NCBI GenBank assembly: GCA_000934455.1
Contig: KN890986.1
Coordinates: forward strand, 5,785-69,784
Direction: 5' to 3'
Length of the DNA: 64,000 nt
From: Apostichopus parvimensis
Taxonomy: Eukaryota > Echinodermata > Holothuroidea > Aspidochirotida > Stichopodidae
Under the pieces are notes generated by a model. It did not search any database, was not told where the DNA came from, and worked only from the letters and a program-made list of their open reading frames with translations. Positions 23,601-35,376 of the stretch are shown piece by piece (the first letter of the stretch is position 1; each line of letters begins with the position of its first letter). Position numbers and translations under genes: made by a program.

Positions 23601-25622
23601 TGAGTGACATAAGAAGATATACATACAACTGATATTGTTTTGTTTTTTAAACTAAAACTTTTTATTTCTTAGATTGATGTAAGGAGAAGCCATCTCAAGT
23701 ACTGAACGTAAATAATTGCTTTCGCTTGAACAAGAAATTACAACGAGAAATGTCAATTTCGTTTGCGAGTTGAGATGGAGAATGGTTTTAGTGTTCATTA
23801 GAATGATGTTAAAATTACTTGAGCAAGTTTAGAATATGACATCACGGAGTCACTAGTGCTTTTTAAGTTATTTGTCTTATACATTTCTTGGTCAGTTTCT
23901 TTCACGGAAGTGGTATTTTCAAAGAATTGGTGCAAACGGGTGGGATTTTGGTGTTTCCTAACACCGTCGTTGTTTCCAGCATGCAACATACTGTACCGTC
24001 TGCGAGTTCCAAGGGCAAATATTTCAAGGTCGACAGAAATCTTCTAATTTCTGTTTGGGCAACCAAAATAAGCTTTGGATGTCATCTCGAGGAAGAGTAG
24101 TTGTTTACATTAAATTCATATTGCATTGTAACTAGCTCCCCCCAAAATATTTAAAATGATCAATTGTTTATCACCCTTCATTACTTTGTAGACCTGTACT
24201 AAACTGAAACCAACAATAGTGGTAGGCCTATGATCCACCCTATGGGGAGTTTTACTGGCTCAAATCATAACCCTTTACTAATCAAAATAAGGTTCACTGA
24301 TGTGTCTTGTTGTAGATACCACTAATTTAAATCCTTCTTCAAACTTCTTTTTTTCAGGATACCAGCTCATTCTGTTCAGCTGACTAAAGTTCTCTTGATA
24401 TTACTGTCAGACATCTCTACCATCCATTCATTCAATATAACCAGCACCGGTAATTTGTGTTATGTTTTTATATCAGATATCTTCTTTCTTTTTTGAATTA
24501 CAGTAAATTGCATACTTTAGAATCCTAAACTTTCCCCATTCCCTTGTCCCTGTCAAATTAGGTACAGAGGCTCTGATGGTTCTGTCCATGCTTGATGGAA
24601 CACTATTGCCAAAGATTATACGTTTTTTTTGTTGAATTGATTTACTGCGATGAGAAACAGGAAACCTTATAACATCACATTATGCAAAACCATTGGGATG
24701 AAGACTAACCAAGTAGGAAAGTAAACATTGTGGGGTGGGGTTCGGGTGGGGGTGGGATTGGGGGAGGGAGGACTAGGAGAATAAACTATTCCTATAAAAC
24801 TGCATATTTTGTCAGTATATTTACAATTTTTTGTGTAACTTAGATTTAGCTAGATTTAGCTTTTGTAAGTGCAAGGAAACCTTTTGCTCGAATCGACCCA
24901 ATTGCATTTCCAGTTTGCTGAGCCCTCTAATTTTGAAAATATATGATACATAAATATGTATAGTTTGAGATAGTCGGTAAAAACAACATACTCATGAATA
25001 ATAGCAAGGCAAGGCTTTCTTAGAGTATGATCAACTGTTACATCTAACAGGTAGTCGATATGTTTCAATGAAGCTTTTGTTTCAGACACTAATTTTAACG
25101 GTACCAATTATATCATGAACATTTGACTACATCGCCGACATTAACTGCTATACCAACTGATTGTGATGTTTCGACAAAAACTACAAGATTGACTAAATCA
25201 TATGAATTGTTGATTACCTAGTTCAAGTGAATCTCAAGAAAAGCAGAATATGATTATGAAAGCTACAAATTGAATTTACTGCCAACTTGCTTCACCGAGA
25301 CCATACTGTAGCAGGTTTTCTTAGCGTATTATCATCCCTCGTAACACAACGTTTATTGTATTTCCAACGTTAACCGATTTCACACTCTTGTACCATGTAA
25401 TCTTAAAGGTGAAATTATGTCACATGAAATTCAGACCCCATCTATATTTATTTCCCCAAACTAGCCAGAGAAAATCTTAGAAAGAATGTTGAGGAATGTC
25501 TCGGACTACTGCAACAGTGTGACGAAGGAACAGTGCAACCAGCTTTGAGAGGAATCTTAGCAACCTCTGCTCCGAACCAATTTGTGAGAGAATCACTCGA
25601 GAGAGTCCTTGAGAATGGATGA
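17647..25622 (+). CDS. TTI2: TELO2-interacting protein 2 (TTT complex subunit)
   Basis: Nine coding exons: 17647-17746, 18825-19070, 20439-20656, 21207-21275, 21896-21949, 22580-22891, 23487-23599, 24358-24449, 25465-25622. All borders are AG/GT, phases agree, and they total 1362 nt, a 453-aa protein plus TGA. Human TTI2 is about 508 aa. Similarity to human TTI2 is clearest from residue 190 on: PPALLFVDDY, NKLLGIRCLQHIVNEV, then EGEQKLALRREFATFLPGL, ITVLRHMK, RVIVTYMEVSDGKEE and LEALKVTIIETWPR. The N-terminal third is less conserved. With TELO2 and TTI1 it forms the TTT complex, which helps mature PIKK kinases such as mTOR, ATM, ATR and DNA-PKcs. The protein is an alpha-helical repeat without catalytic residues. 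The start is the first ATG after an acceptor at 17641-17643, so a 5'UTR exon lies upstream, perhaps ending at 9955. It is convergent with the SDR gene. Confidence 0.93.
19703..19775 (-). repeat. tRNA-derived SINE head
   Basis: Read on minus, the sequence carries a pol III A-box-like stretch (GTAGTGTAGCAATCAGAGTG) followed at the usual distance by a B-box-like stretch (TGGTTCAATC), as in the head of tRNA-derived SINEs. It cannot fold as a normal tRNA at its ends. It lies in TTI2 intron 2. The SINE body and family are not recognised. Confidence 0.5.
19905..20360. repeat. Diverged tandem duplication (~300 bp unit) in TTI2 intron 2
   Basis: A block at about 19905-20000 recurs at about 20207-20300 with scattered differences; shared landmarks are GGAGTAGT, TTGCATAT and GTACGAGTGCTTTG. 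The downstream parts (about 20095 and 20310) are also weakly similar. It is non-coding and probably a decayed repeat pair. Confidence 0.65.
22090..22590. repeat. Decayed ~250-bp tandem duplication reaching the start of TTI2 exon 6
   Basis: The first 15 bases after the exon 6 acceptor (GATCCAACAGAGTTGAGA at 22580) have a near-copy 249 bases upstream at 22331, where the acceptor CAG is replaced by CTG. A second pair at about 22118-22165 and 22370-22415 (AGAGGGA, CAAAGAAC, TTGACATT) has about the same offset. The upstream copy is not a usable exon. Confidence 0.6.
24731..24772 (+). other. G-quadruplex-type G-run cluster in TTI2 intron 8
   Basis: Six or more runs of three to five G separated by one to four bases lie on the sense strand of the intron. 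This fits the standard G-quadruplex pattern. Similar G-run clusters occur at 56009-56038 and 62634-62685 in EML introns. Function is not shown. Confidence 0.5.
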
Positions 25623-28600
25623 CAGGCAAGTGCTGACAGTCGTCCTGTCTGCCATCCAGAGGTCCTCCCATAGAAGAAAAAGAGAAGCTCAGACCCAAAA
25701 TTTTAACGAGACTGCAAAACTTCAGGTTATTACCAACTGTCACTGTTCAAAAGGGCTGATTTAGGTAGTAAGTTTTTGCCATTTTTGACAAATGTTCACA
25801 CATATTTTGTTTCCTTCCTACCTAAGAGATCCGTATAGTTAATAGAGCTATAGAGTTATATAGCTCTATAAGGTTATAGAGCTTTTAACATTGTTTTTTA
25901 ACCCATTTCATCCAGTAGAGAAAATTTTGTGTCCCACCAATTTAATTTAATGTATTATCATTACCTATGCAAACAGTTGAGTTGTATGCAGGTCCGTATG
26001 GCCAGGAATTCTGAGTTGGGAGGGGCACTAACAATTAAGGAGGTACATGATACTCATCCACTGTGACTTGCGATGCTTTTGTACACATGATGGTGGGGGG
26101 AGGGGAGGGTGGTAGATTAGTCTGCATAGAGTGAGGGCACTGCCACCTCTGTGCCCCTCATGTGTTGTAGCTAATTTGATCATCCATTGGTGTGAGTTTC
26201 ATGGACAAAATGAACAGTTCATGTAGTTTGAGACTTTTACTGTACTTTAATGGTCTATGGACACCAATGAACAGCATTTTCCTTATCACTCTAATAGGCT
26301 TTAGAAATCATGAAAATAGCTGCAAAACCCATCAAAGATTGACCACTTTACAAGTCATTTCTTAATTCTAGTTTATTTATGAATAAACATAAGCTAATTA
26401 TGCACATTGTTGATGTAAAAGTGAGTGACTGCCTAATTTTCTGTTTATGTTATTCCTTTGTTTTAACAACCTTCATTTGAAGGACACTTAAGTGTCCGTA
26501 GTACTTTAACAGTCTAGCATGCATGGTACAATGATCAGAGTGTGGCATATTCAACACAAGAATTGTTCCTGTGAACAGTGGAGCAAAGATTTACTGTACA
26601 AGGGTTACTCTTTATATGACATCAAAAGGAGAGACTCATCGATTTACTGTAAATGAAAACTTTTATTGCTCTTTGGTGAAAGATGAATTCTTACGTCATA
26701 AAATATGATGATCGTTACTAATAAATTGTTACTGTAAACACAGTTGGTGACAAGCAAAATTTTACAATGATTTCAAATAATTTTTAAAGTTTTCTTATTG
26801 TATTATATAAGTACAAACAATTACACGGTATATATATGATAGTCCAGTCTGTACTTCATCCAATATTGAATTTTTTGTTCTGATGAGAGGAGAGCATAAC
26901 TTTAAAAGTGAATACAATATAGATCATAATCAAAGAACTATGGTGAGAAAGTTTTCAAGTTTATCATAATCGTCTTCTAAAGCGGAGCAATATTTAGTTC
27001 CTTGCAATAAAACAATCTTTCTTTTTTTTTCTTCCCTGATGAAAATATGTTTTCAGGTATCTGTCCAGCTGAATGTTTCTGTGGGTAAATGGACGATGTG
27101 ATAATTGTTTATGATTGAAGAATACCATAAATGTGAGAAATGAAAACTTTTTAAGCTTTGCAAATAACCAATTGAATGTCAATATTGTTATGGATCATCA
27201 TGGCAATTGTACGTCGACAATATTTTGCAAAACTGTGGCAGAAATGATATCCTAGTCTGTGAAAAAAGATATGAAATACCAGTTTAACTTTAACTGAAAA
27301 TAAGTTGATGTTGCCACCTATGATCTCAATGAATACGTACAGACATTAACGGATGTCAATGATATTGTATGTGTACATGTGACCCAGTTATCTCACAGGC
27401 ACCTCATCCATAATATGTTTTGTTTATCAATAAATCTTTATTACAAAAAAAATTACATATTTGTGAGACTTCTTGGAAAGAAAATAGTAAATTTACAATG
27501 AATGACATGAAAGCTGCTATAACTCTTAATTTAACAACAGCAAAAACATTTTTATGTTAAAAATGAAAGATTTAAACAAATTTGTCTTTATCACTCATAG
27601 GTGAGAACCCTTACTAACTTTACTGTTTAGACAGTTTTCTGTTTCATTTTTTGGTTCATTTTAATAGTACGAAATACAAATTGAACACTTTGAAGGTTGG
27701 TTGCATTCTTAGGGCATGGGTGATGGGGTCTTTTGTGGGCAAAGATGAAATAATGACCCACTCTCCTTCACTATATCTAGTAAAAGATAAGAGTGAGCAA
27801 ATTTGTTTTTACTGTTAAGAAGCCTTCTCTTGGCCTGCCATTCCCTCCAGGCAGCAAACTTGACCACTACACATATAACTGCAGAGAAATTACCTCTGAC
27901 TTATTTGTTGTACCACCCACTCATTATAGATATACAATCCAACATTTCTGCAAAGGAAAGATATCTTTGTAAGAGGGTACTTCAAAACATTGTTGTTCCT
28001 TCAGAAGACCAGCATAAACCCCACCCAACCCTCCTCCACCCCACATATAAACAAATTCCAAATTTACTGCAAAAGTTGCTGCAGCACTTGGCAGTAGAGG
28101 ATATCGTAACTTGGCCTAAGTAAAGTAGCTCTTTACAATCTGAGGAATTTCACAACATTACTGTTTCTTCAGAACATGCAGAAAGAACTTGTTTGGTAAT
28201 GAAATAAAGAGGTAGATTGTCTAACATGTACCCTGCTCCTTCTACACCCACTAGCTTACCACCACTACTTCAAAAATAAAATGAAACAGCAAATATGATA
28301 CTTCCATAGGAGACAGAATTTTGAGGTAATAAAAAAAGTGCCTTATTTGGCAGATGGAAGAGAGACTGCCTCTCCAATCTCTGCTGAATAAAACCTTTTG
28401 TGTTTTCATGGGATGTATTTCTGTGTTATCTTTGCTCTTGATATACAATTAATGTGGTTCAAAAGAACAAGAATATCCAGTGGATATTGTAAAAATGGTA
28501 TATATGATTGAAAGTGTAACTTGTACAAATGGTCTCAATTTTCTATATTAATAGTCAGAATAGCAAATTTACCAGTTTGTGTTGGAAGATGGCTGTAATC

Positions 28601-29972
28601 ACTGCACCTACTGTCAATAAATCAAGGGGAAGTCTTGCCACCCTAGCTAGGGTTGTCATTTCAACAAAACTTTCTTGGAAAGAGTTATTTGGAAATGTAA
28701 GGCACTAAACGTTCAAGCGCACAGTAGCAAATACAATCAAGTATTCGCAAAAACTTTTGATATATCTCGTTCTGTTGAATAAATTTCGGTCAACGAAAGC
28801 ACCGTCTCCAAAATTGTGCGATTGGATTGTGAATATGAACTACTTTGTAATAAAATCTTTGGTTGATGAAAAGAGACTGTGTCAAAATTTGAATTATTGC
28901 CATCATGTAATACAAAGACCTTGGTAATTAATTTTCAAACTGTTAAGGAACAAAGTCAAAAAATAAAGGGAGATCCCTAAAAAATAGGGACATCCGTAAG
29001 CAGTGTTCATCTATGATCACCACCACAAATTTCCAAATAGCGTCCCCTAGATGGATGGCAAGCAAACACATTGGTGGGGGGGGGGGCAAACGTATTAGAG
29101 CATCAAAAACGCATTAAGTGCACATCACACCCCACACTTCATCAGTGAAATAAATTTTTAATTTATGAAACTTTTTAAGTTTTGCATGAAATTCAAAATT
29201 GTGACAAAACATTAATGTCATATAACTAGGGCAACATTTCCAAAAAATATACCAACAGAAGAGGCAAGTTACAACTGTGCAAGGCAGTGTTATCAAAGTG
29301 GGGGGGTGGGTGGTAAATGGTGGGGAGTGCAAGCATCCCCCCTTGGTATCACCACTGTGTAAGTGTGCAAGACATCACACCTGTTTGCTTAAATTTTCAC
29401 TTTTGTTGTATCAATATCTCAAAAACAGCATATTGAAGGGAAGTTCAAATGTCAACAGAATGCTTAGATTACGTTCTTCTTTAATTACCTCCGAGTTAAT
29501 TTTACCTCCGAACTATTCCTTTAAACCAGAAAGCCAGTTAGCTTTGTGATTCCGTGCCATACAATGTGCTCAAAATTCAAAATACTGTAACTAACTGACT
29601 AATGTCGAGCAAGTTAGTTAAATTTATTTTAAAAATTAAATGACCAAAACCAATGACCAAACTGTTCACTAAAAGAAATTCATAGCATTGGGAAATTCCA
29701 TTTCTACCCTTTTAAAGGGACTATAATATGACCCCAAAACTGCTATAAAGTGTCACAAACTTGCAATGTCCATTTTCGTAGATTTTTTTACAGGTTTGGA
29801 ATATCATTTCACATGGTCTTGAAAATTTTGTGACAGTCTTTCTGTCCCACTAGTTTCCACGGTGATACAAACCAAATTTTGGTAAAATTGAGTCATGCTA
29901 GCTAGCCTTACTTTTGCTTCACTTTGTATGGTCCCTTTAAAAAAGTTGACTTATTTTTACAGAAATATCAGA
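25623..29972. other. Intergenic region between convergent TTI2 and SDR genes
   Basis: It probably contains both 3'UTRs. A polyadenylation-type AATAAA lies at about 27430 on plus, and TTTATT on plus (AATAAA on minus) at about 29621. A near-perfect inverted repeat lies at 25843-25868 (stem TAGAGCTATA, loop GAGT) with a third half-copy to 25883; being 220 nt past the TTI2 stop, it may be in the 3'UTR. No conserved protein frame or RNA gene is visible. Confidence 0.55.
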
Positions 29973-32900
29973 TTAAGGTTTCTTAGAAACTGTTTCCACT
30001 GCATCGGTTTTGATTGTGGCAAGAAGTAATTTATCTGTGATTCCTGGAAGTATGTCTCTAAACACGGTGAATGCAAACGCATAGGCTGGGTAATAGACTA
30101 TGCGCTCCCTTTCCTGTGTTCCCTTCATAATTCTGTGGGCGGTGTCGGTGGCTGACGTCGAGAAGAGGCTTTCGTCAAAGACTGCTTTGGAGTATTCCTT
30201 GGCATTCTTTGTGTCGATGCTCCCTGAAAGATCAAAGAGCAAGCAAGGTAGGCCATCACTTGGCACAGATGCTAAAATTGTTTCTGTGTTAATGTAAAAC
30301 TTTGTCCTTCACATAGCTCTACGTACATCTCTCTGAGAACTATATATAGTCAAGAGGTTTTCTTATTCAAATTAATCATACAAAACTCGAAAGATACTTC
30401 ACTGAAGCATATCTGTATCTGATTTTACAGGTTCAAAGAAACTTTGAAATTGAGACTTGCCACAAGCCCCAAAAAAAACTTTTAACAGTGTGAACATAAT
30501 TGTGATGTCACATGTTAATCAGATATATGCAAATGCTTTGGTGAAGTGTTGTTTTGTAATTTCCCTCTAAAAAGCATCATCATTGCACCTTACATGCTAG
30601 AAAGTATAAACACACCAAGATAGTTGGGAAATAACTATATGTTACTGTCTTTCCATCTTCAATGGTACAGTCATTAGTACATGGACAAGAGAAACTTTTT
30701 CCAAAAGGGACTCACTCCAAAAAAATTTCAAATCTTATACTTGTCATGTAGTCCACAATAATTTCTGATGGCTAATACCTTGTGGAGAGTAAACAAATAA
30801 AATATCAGGAACTTAAAACAGCTGGCTGCATTGACAGTAAATTTCTCACACCATCAAAGGTACTAAAACAGAAACATCTTGCAAGTTACATAAATGTCAC
30901 AAATTGAGATTTTTTTTTCCATTTGACTCTTATATCAATGTAAGCCTAGCTTACTTTGCATGAAATAATTGACATTAAAACGTTCCTTGGTAATGGGGTG
31001 TGTGTTTGTGTGTGTGTGTGTGTGGGGGGGGTTGGAAGGAGAAACTTCATAACTTCATGGAAATCTGGTGAATCACATGGCTAACGACTACTTCAGCTGT
31101 TGGACATAGGCGTAGGAGGCGGGGGGGCTGCAGCCCCCCCAACCAAAATTTTTTTGTGAAAATTCGGGCAATACGCTGAGAATTTTTCGGGCACCTACTG
31201 AAAGAAGAAAAAATGCAGTTGTGTTTTTCCCTTTTTTTGGTGAAAATTCGGGCAATATGCTGAGAATTTTCGGGCACCTACTGAAAGAAGAATAATTTGC
31301 AATGTGTTTTTCTATTTTTTGTGGGTGAAAATTCGGGCTATATGCTGAGAATTTTTCGGGCACCTACTGAAAGAAGAAAAATTTGCAGGGTGTTTTTCCA
31401 ATTTTTTGTGGGTGAAAATTCGGGCAATATGCTGAGAATTTTTCAGGCACCTACTGAAAGAAGAATATTTTGCAGTGTGTTTTTCATTTTTTTGTGTGAA
31501 TATTCGGTCTTTATGATGAGAATTTTTCGGGCGCCTACTGAAAGAAGAATAATTTGCAGTGTGTTTTTCATTTTTTTGGTTATATTTTTCGGGCAAGTCG
31601 TTACAGCCCCCCCAAATCAAATTAGGCTCCTACGCCCACGCTGTTGGATATCTCAGAAAAGATGATGTTAGCCACATACATTCAAATGTATATAAAATAC
31701 ATCCTTTTGAGTTTTATTTTCCAAGTTTAAAATGAATTAGAACTAGAAGTTATAAAAAGATGATTTCAAATTGATGCGCAGTATAAGTTTGATGAATCCA
31801 CTCACCTATTATGAATTCTGTTATGCTTATATCCATTTCTTGTAGACCAAGTTCCAGTCGGTAGGCATTGAAAAATCCACTGAGAGCAAACTTGGAACTG
31901 GAGTAAAGTGCAGAAAATGGAACGCCAATCTTTCCTGTAAGACAGATGCGATATTAGCGAGAAATTATGAGATGGAAAGAGGAGAAGCACAAAAAAATGT
32001 GTTGCATGCATCAAAGCTTCCATTATTACTGCCTCTGACAGATTTTTTCTCACCAAACTTTTTCTTTAAATATTTTAACTCCTGGCAAGATTGATTGGAG
32101 ACTCAAGGAAAGCACTAATGGAGACTTTCTAACTTAACAATCTGAGAGGAAAACACAGATGGTTTCTTTAAGGTAAGCGAGACCAAGTTTGTACACATAG
32201 TTAACTTTGTTAATGTCCATGAAAGGCAGAAATAAGCAACAGCATTGGAATTTTCACCGACTTGATTATTAGGGAGATAATAAGGCTATACCCATAATGA
32301 CAATCAACTGTGTTTCAAATCTGGACCGATGACAATCTTATGTGGTCATTTTCTAGTGAACGCACTTCTTTGTAAACTAATGACGGATTGTCAGTTTGAA
32401 GATGTTTAGGGGGTCAGTTCAGACAATTCTTAACATTAGATAACTACTGTACTTAAGTTTGATATTTGTAGTGAAACAGATGAAATTTGATGGATCTGTA
32501 ATGTGGGCAATGCTAAGTTAGCTGGTGGTATGTTAAATGGCAAAAAGATAGTTATAACCTAATTTATTCCAACCAAGACTTTGAGACAATGTCGTAACTT
32601 GAAAAAAGACGATCTTTTCCATTTAATGTATCATATTCAATCATGTAAACAACAAAGGTGAAATATAATACAGACACCTACCTGCCACAGATGACAAAAC
32701 TGCAATACTTCCTTTAGATTTGTTCAGTAGAGGAGTAGCACTTGTTGCTAGAGACACATAAGCTCTGAGGTTGACATCCATCACCTGCATATGAAATGAG
32801 CACACAAACATTGCATTCAAAACTTCATGAAAAGTATTTTTAAGTCATTAACTCTATGTTATCACATATTCAAACATGAGCAATATGATTTTCAAGCATC

Positions 32901-34543
32901 TATAATCAAGCAACGTGTAGAATTAGCTACTAATTCCGTACGGTACTCGTGAGAGCAGTGAATACACTTTTGTTGCCGTTCAAGTCCAATAAGATAGATC
33001 ATGATTTTCATCACTCTGAAACAAAGGACAACAGTGCATGATCATTTATCCCTAGATAATTTGGAAGATATCAAGTATTGAATTGTCCATACATCAATCA
33101 AAACTTCACCTCCAGTCCCAGTACTTTGTGATAATGGACATTCATGAACTTTGCATACAGTATGAATATTCATGACTTTGCACTATCATGATAGAGAATT
33201 AACCTAAGTTGGCAGGTGGTTGTTTAGTACACAAATACAGTAAAGAAATTAGGGTGACCATATTCTATTTGAAGGAAAGAGGACATGGTTTCACAGTCTG
33301 GGAGATTGATCTCAGTGGCGGGATTCCCCTTTTCTTTTTTATGGAAATGTTTATTTCAATGGGGGGGGTTAAGATTGACTAAAATTGCAATATGCCTTAT
33401 AGTCAGAACAGTTGAAGGACCGTTGCTGCAGCAGACAATTTGCCTTTCTGTGCTAACATTGAATAGGCTGATGTATGGCCAATACAGGTAAAGACATTTT
33501 GTCAACAGTATTTATTACAAATATTTTGGGAACTGACTAAAAAATTCAGACTTTTTCTTTTAAATGTTGTAAATCCATCTGGACAGCCAAGCAAACTATA
33601 GAGAGAAAAGGATATACCTGGGGGAAATCTGGACATATGGTAACCCTAAATACAGTACCCAACATGACAAGATTGTAATGAACTGTGTATACATGTATAT
33701 ATGTTGCATATTAATGTAAACACACTGGAAAGAGAGTGGTAATGATGACCTACTGTACCTGTTGGTACCTGTCCCAATCTCCGTTCCATAACTGGAGATA
33801 ATTGCTAGCAATGTGATTCATGATCAGGTGGTCTAGTCCACCGAACCTGGTCTCTGCTTCCTGTATTAACTTCTCTGTATCACTCTTATTGCTCATGTCA
33901 AGTGGAATGTAAAATGCTTCGGTTGCACCTAACTCTTTGCATTTTGAGACAACCTTTTGAGAAGAATGCAAGAGGGGAGAAGGATTTGATGATTTGAAAA
34001 TGAAATTTTCATATTGAACAACTGTGCTTGTATTATCACAGTTGTCTAGGGGATATTCATAAAAGAGAAATGGTTATACCTCGTAGTAACAAATTTCCAA
34101 TTTGCTGTACATATTTCAGTACTGTTTCCTGAGAATCTATTGCAAAACAATCTCTTATGAGGGATAGAGTAAAACGGTCTAGTATAAAAGTGGACTTCCA
34201 CCTAACGATGCAAAAAATTTCCAGCGATTCTGCCGATTGTTTCACACACCGGAATACATTTTTCAGAATACAGGCATTAATTTGATCTCTCACTTCATGT
34301 ACTTAGGCAATACACACATTTTCCTATAAAAGTAGAGAACTTTAAAGCACCCATACTCTACCTCCTGCAATACTTTCTCTCTCCGAGCAGTAATAAGTAC
34401 TCTTGCCCCAAGTTTGGAATATTCATAAGCGAGCTGTTCACCAATCCCTGTACTGCTGCCTGTTATGACGACCCGTTTGCCTTTGATCGTATCTGCAATT
34501 TAAGATATATATATGCAACTTAATATATATATATATATGTACC

Positions 34544-34585
<42 letters not shown>

Positions 34586-35376
34586 CACTGACCCAGTTGA
34601 AGAAAACTAATTTTATATCTTTTATCTTAACACCATTATCACTAATATCTACTCTAGCATCCATAACTTAATATAATATTCAAGAATTGTTTTTCCCTTC
34701 TATACTAACCTTTGTTTAATAAGTAACAGAAAAGTGTTAGACACTACTGTACGAACCTCAGACTATCGAATCAGACTGACTTTATTAATATGTCACAGAA
34801 ATATCAATATTGACATTGATATCTTCAGTACACCTAACCTAGACGACACATCCTGAAAGTACAAGGGTTGAAGATATGAAGTTATTGTTATAATGATGAA
34901 TTTTTCAATGCTAGGCTGTACTGAAGTCCTATAACAATGAATTCCATTAGTATTTTATTTTTCAGTTAGTCAATTTTCATTTCAAATAATGAACTGTACA
35001 ACGCACTTCTTGAATTTTACCAACATTCCTTCTACATGAGATTAATACTAATTAGTAATTAAAGCTTGTGTTTGGATTATAAATGTTAAGAACTGAATGG
35101 CTGCTTAAAATTTCATTTGGTGAAAACACTTAGCTCATCGAGCTTGATAAGTTTCACCTCATTTTGAGTAATACTCAGAGAGGTTGGGTAAAACTGCGGA
35201 ATAACGCAATTAAATTAAACGTTCTCTCATGTCACATTTGATTTTTTTTTTTTTTAGATGTAAGGAAATGTTTAAAGATGGCCATTTTTCTCACCAGGAT
35301 CAAAGGTGTCCCTGAAGTACACAGCAAGAATCAGTCCAAAAAATGTCACAATTCCAATGGTTCCTCCAAACCCCAT
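29973..35376 (-). CDS. 11-beta-hydroxysteroid dehydrogenase 1-like SDR
   Basis: Six coding exons on minus: 35376-35295, 34492-34362, 33953-33759, 32784-32682, 31934-31806, 30223-29973. Phases agree and total 891 nt, a 296-aa protein (human HSD11B1 is 292). Residues about 3-21 are a hydrophobic N-terminal anchor (GTIGIVTFFGLILAVYF), as in ER-membrane 11-beta-HSD1. The cofactor-binding motif TGSSTGIG is at 38-45, followed by LITARR, then LDHLIMNHIA in place of the usual NNAG, as in the HSD11B1 family. The catalytic set is Ser168 (LSSVAG), Tyr181 and Lys185 (YSSSK). The spacing equals that of human Ser170/Tyr183/Lys187, so the enzyme looks intact. It should reduce or oxidise a hydroxyl/keto group using NADP(H); the natural substrate in an invertebrate is unknown. 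It could be named HSD11B1 or HSD11B1L, so I give no symbol. Confidence 0.92.
31000..31040. repeat. GT microsatellite with G tract
   Basis: A (TG)n run of about ten units is followed by a run of G, in the last intron of the SDR gene. Confidence 0.75.
31105..31640. mobile_element. Non-autonomous hAT-type MITE with an internal minisatellite
   Basis: The ends are inverted: the left begins CATAGGCGTAGGAG and the right, reversed, reads CGTGGGCGTAGGAG; a second inverted pair (GGGGGGGCTG) follows inside. The element is flanked by a perfect 8-bp direct repeat, CTGTTGGA, at 31097-31104 and 31641-31648. An 8-bp target duplication and a CA-x-GGCG terminus are hAT features. The 536-bp interior has five copies of a unit of about 84 bp (starting near 31156, 31240, 31324, 31410, 31495). 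Each copy contains AAAATTCGGGCAATATGCTG and GCACCTACTGAAAGAAGAA. No transposase is encoded; long open frames here arise from the periodic repeat. It lies in the last intron of the SDR gene. Confidence 0.85.
34523..34582. repeat. TA microsatellite
   Basis: A long (TA)n run, interrupted once by GTACCG, immediately upstream (in gene sense) of SDR exon 2. Confidence 0.9.

Noticed and set aside
31156-31580. Regularly spaced repeats resembling a CRISPR array
   Set aside because: The units are contiguous tandem copies without unique spacers, inside a eukaryotic transposon.
31047-31665. Long open frames with repeated ARIFT / FRAPTERR peptides on both strands
   Set aside because: They result from the 84-bp tandem unit of a MITE, whose length is a multiple of three; this is not a protein gene.
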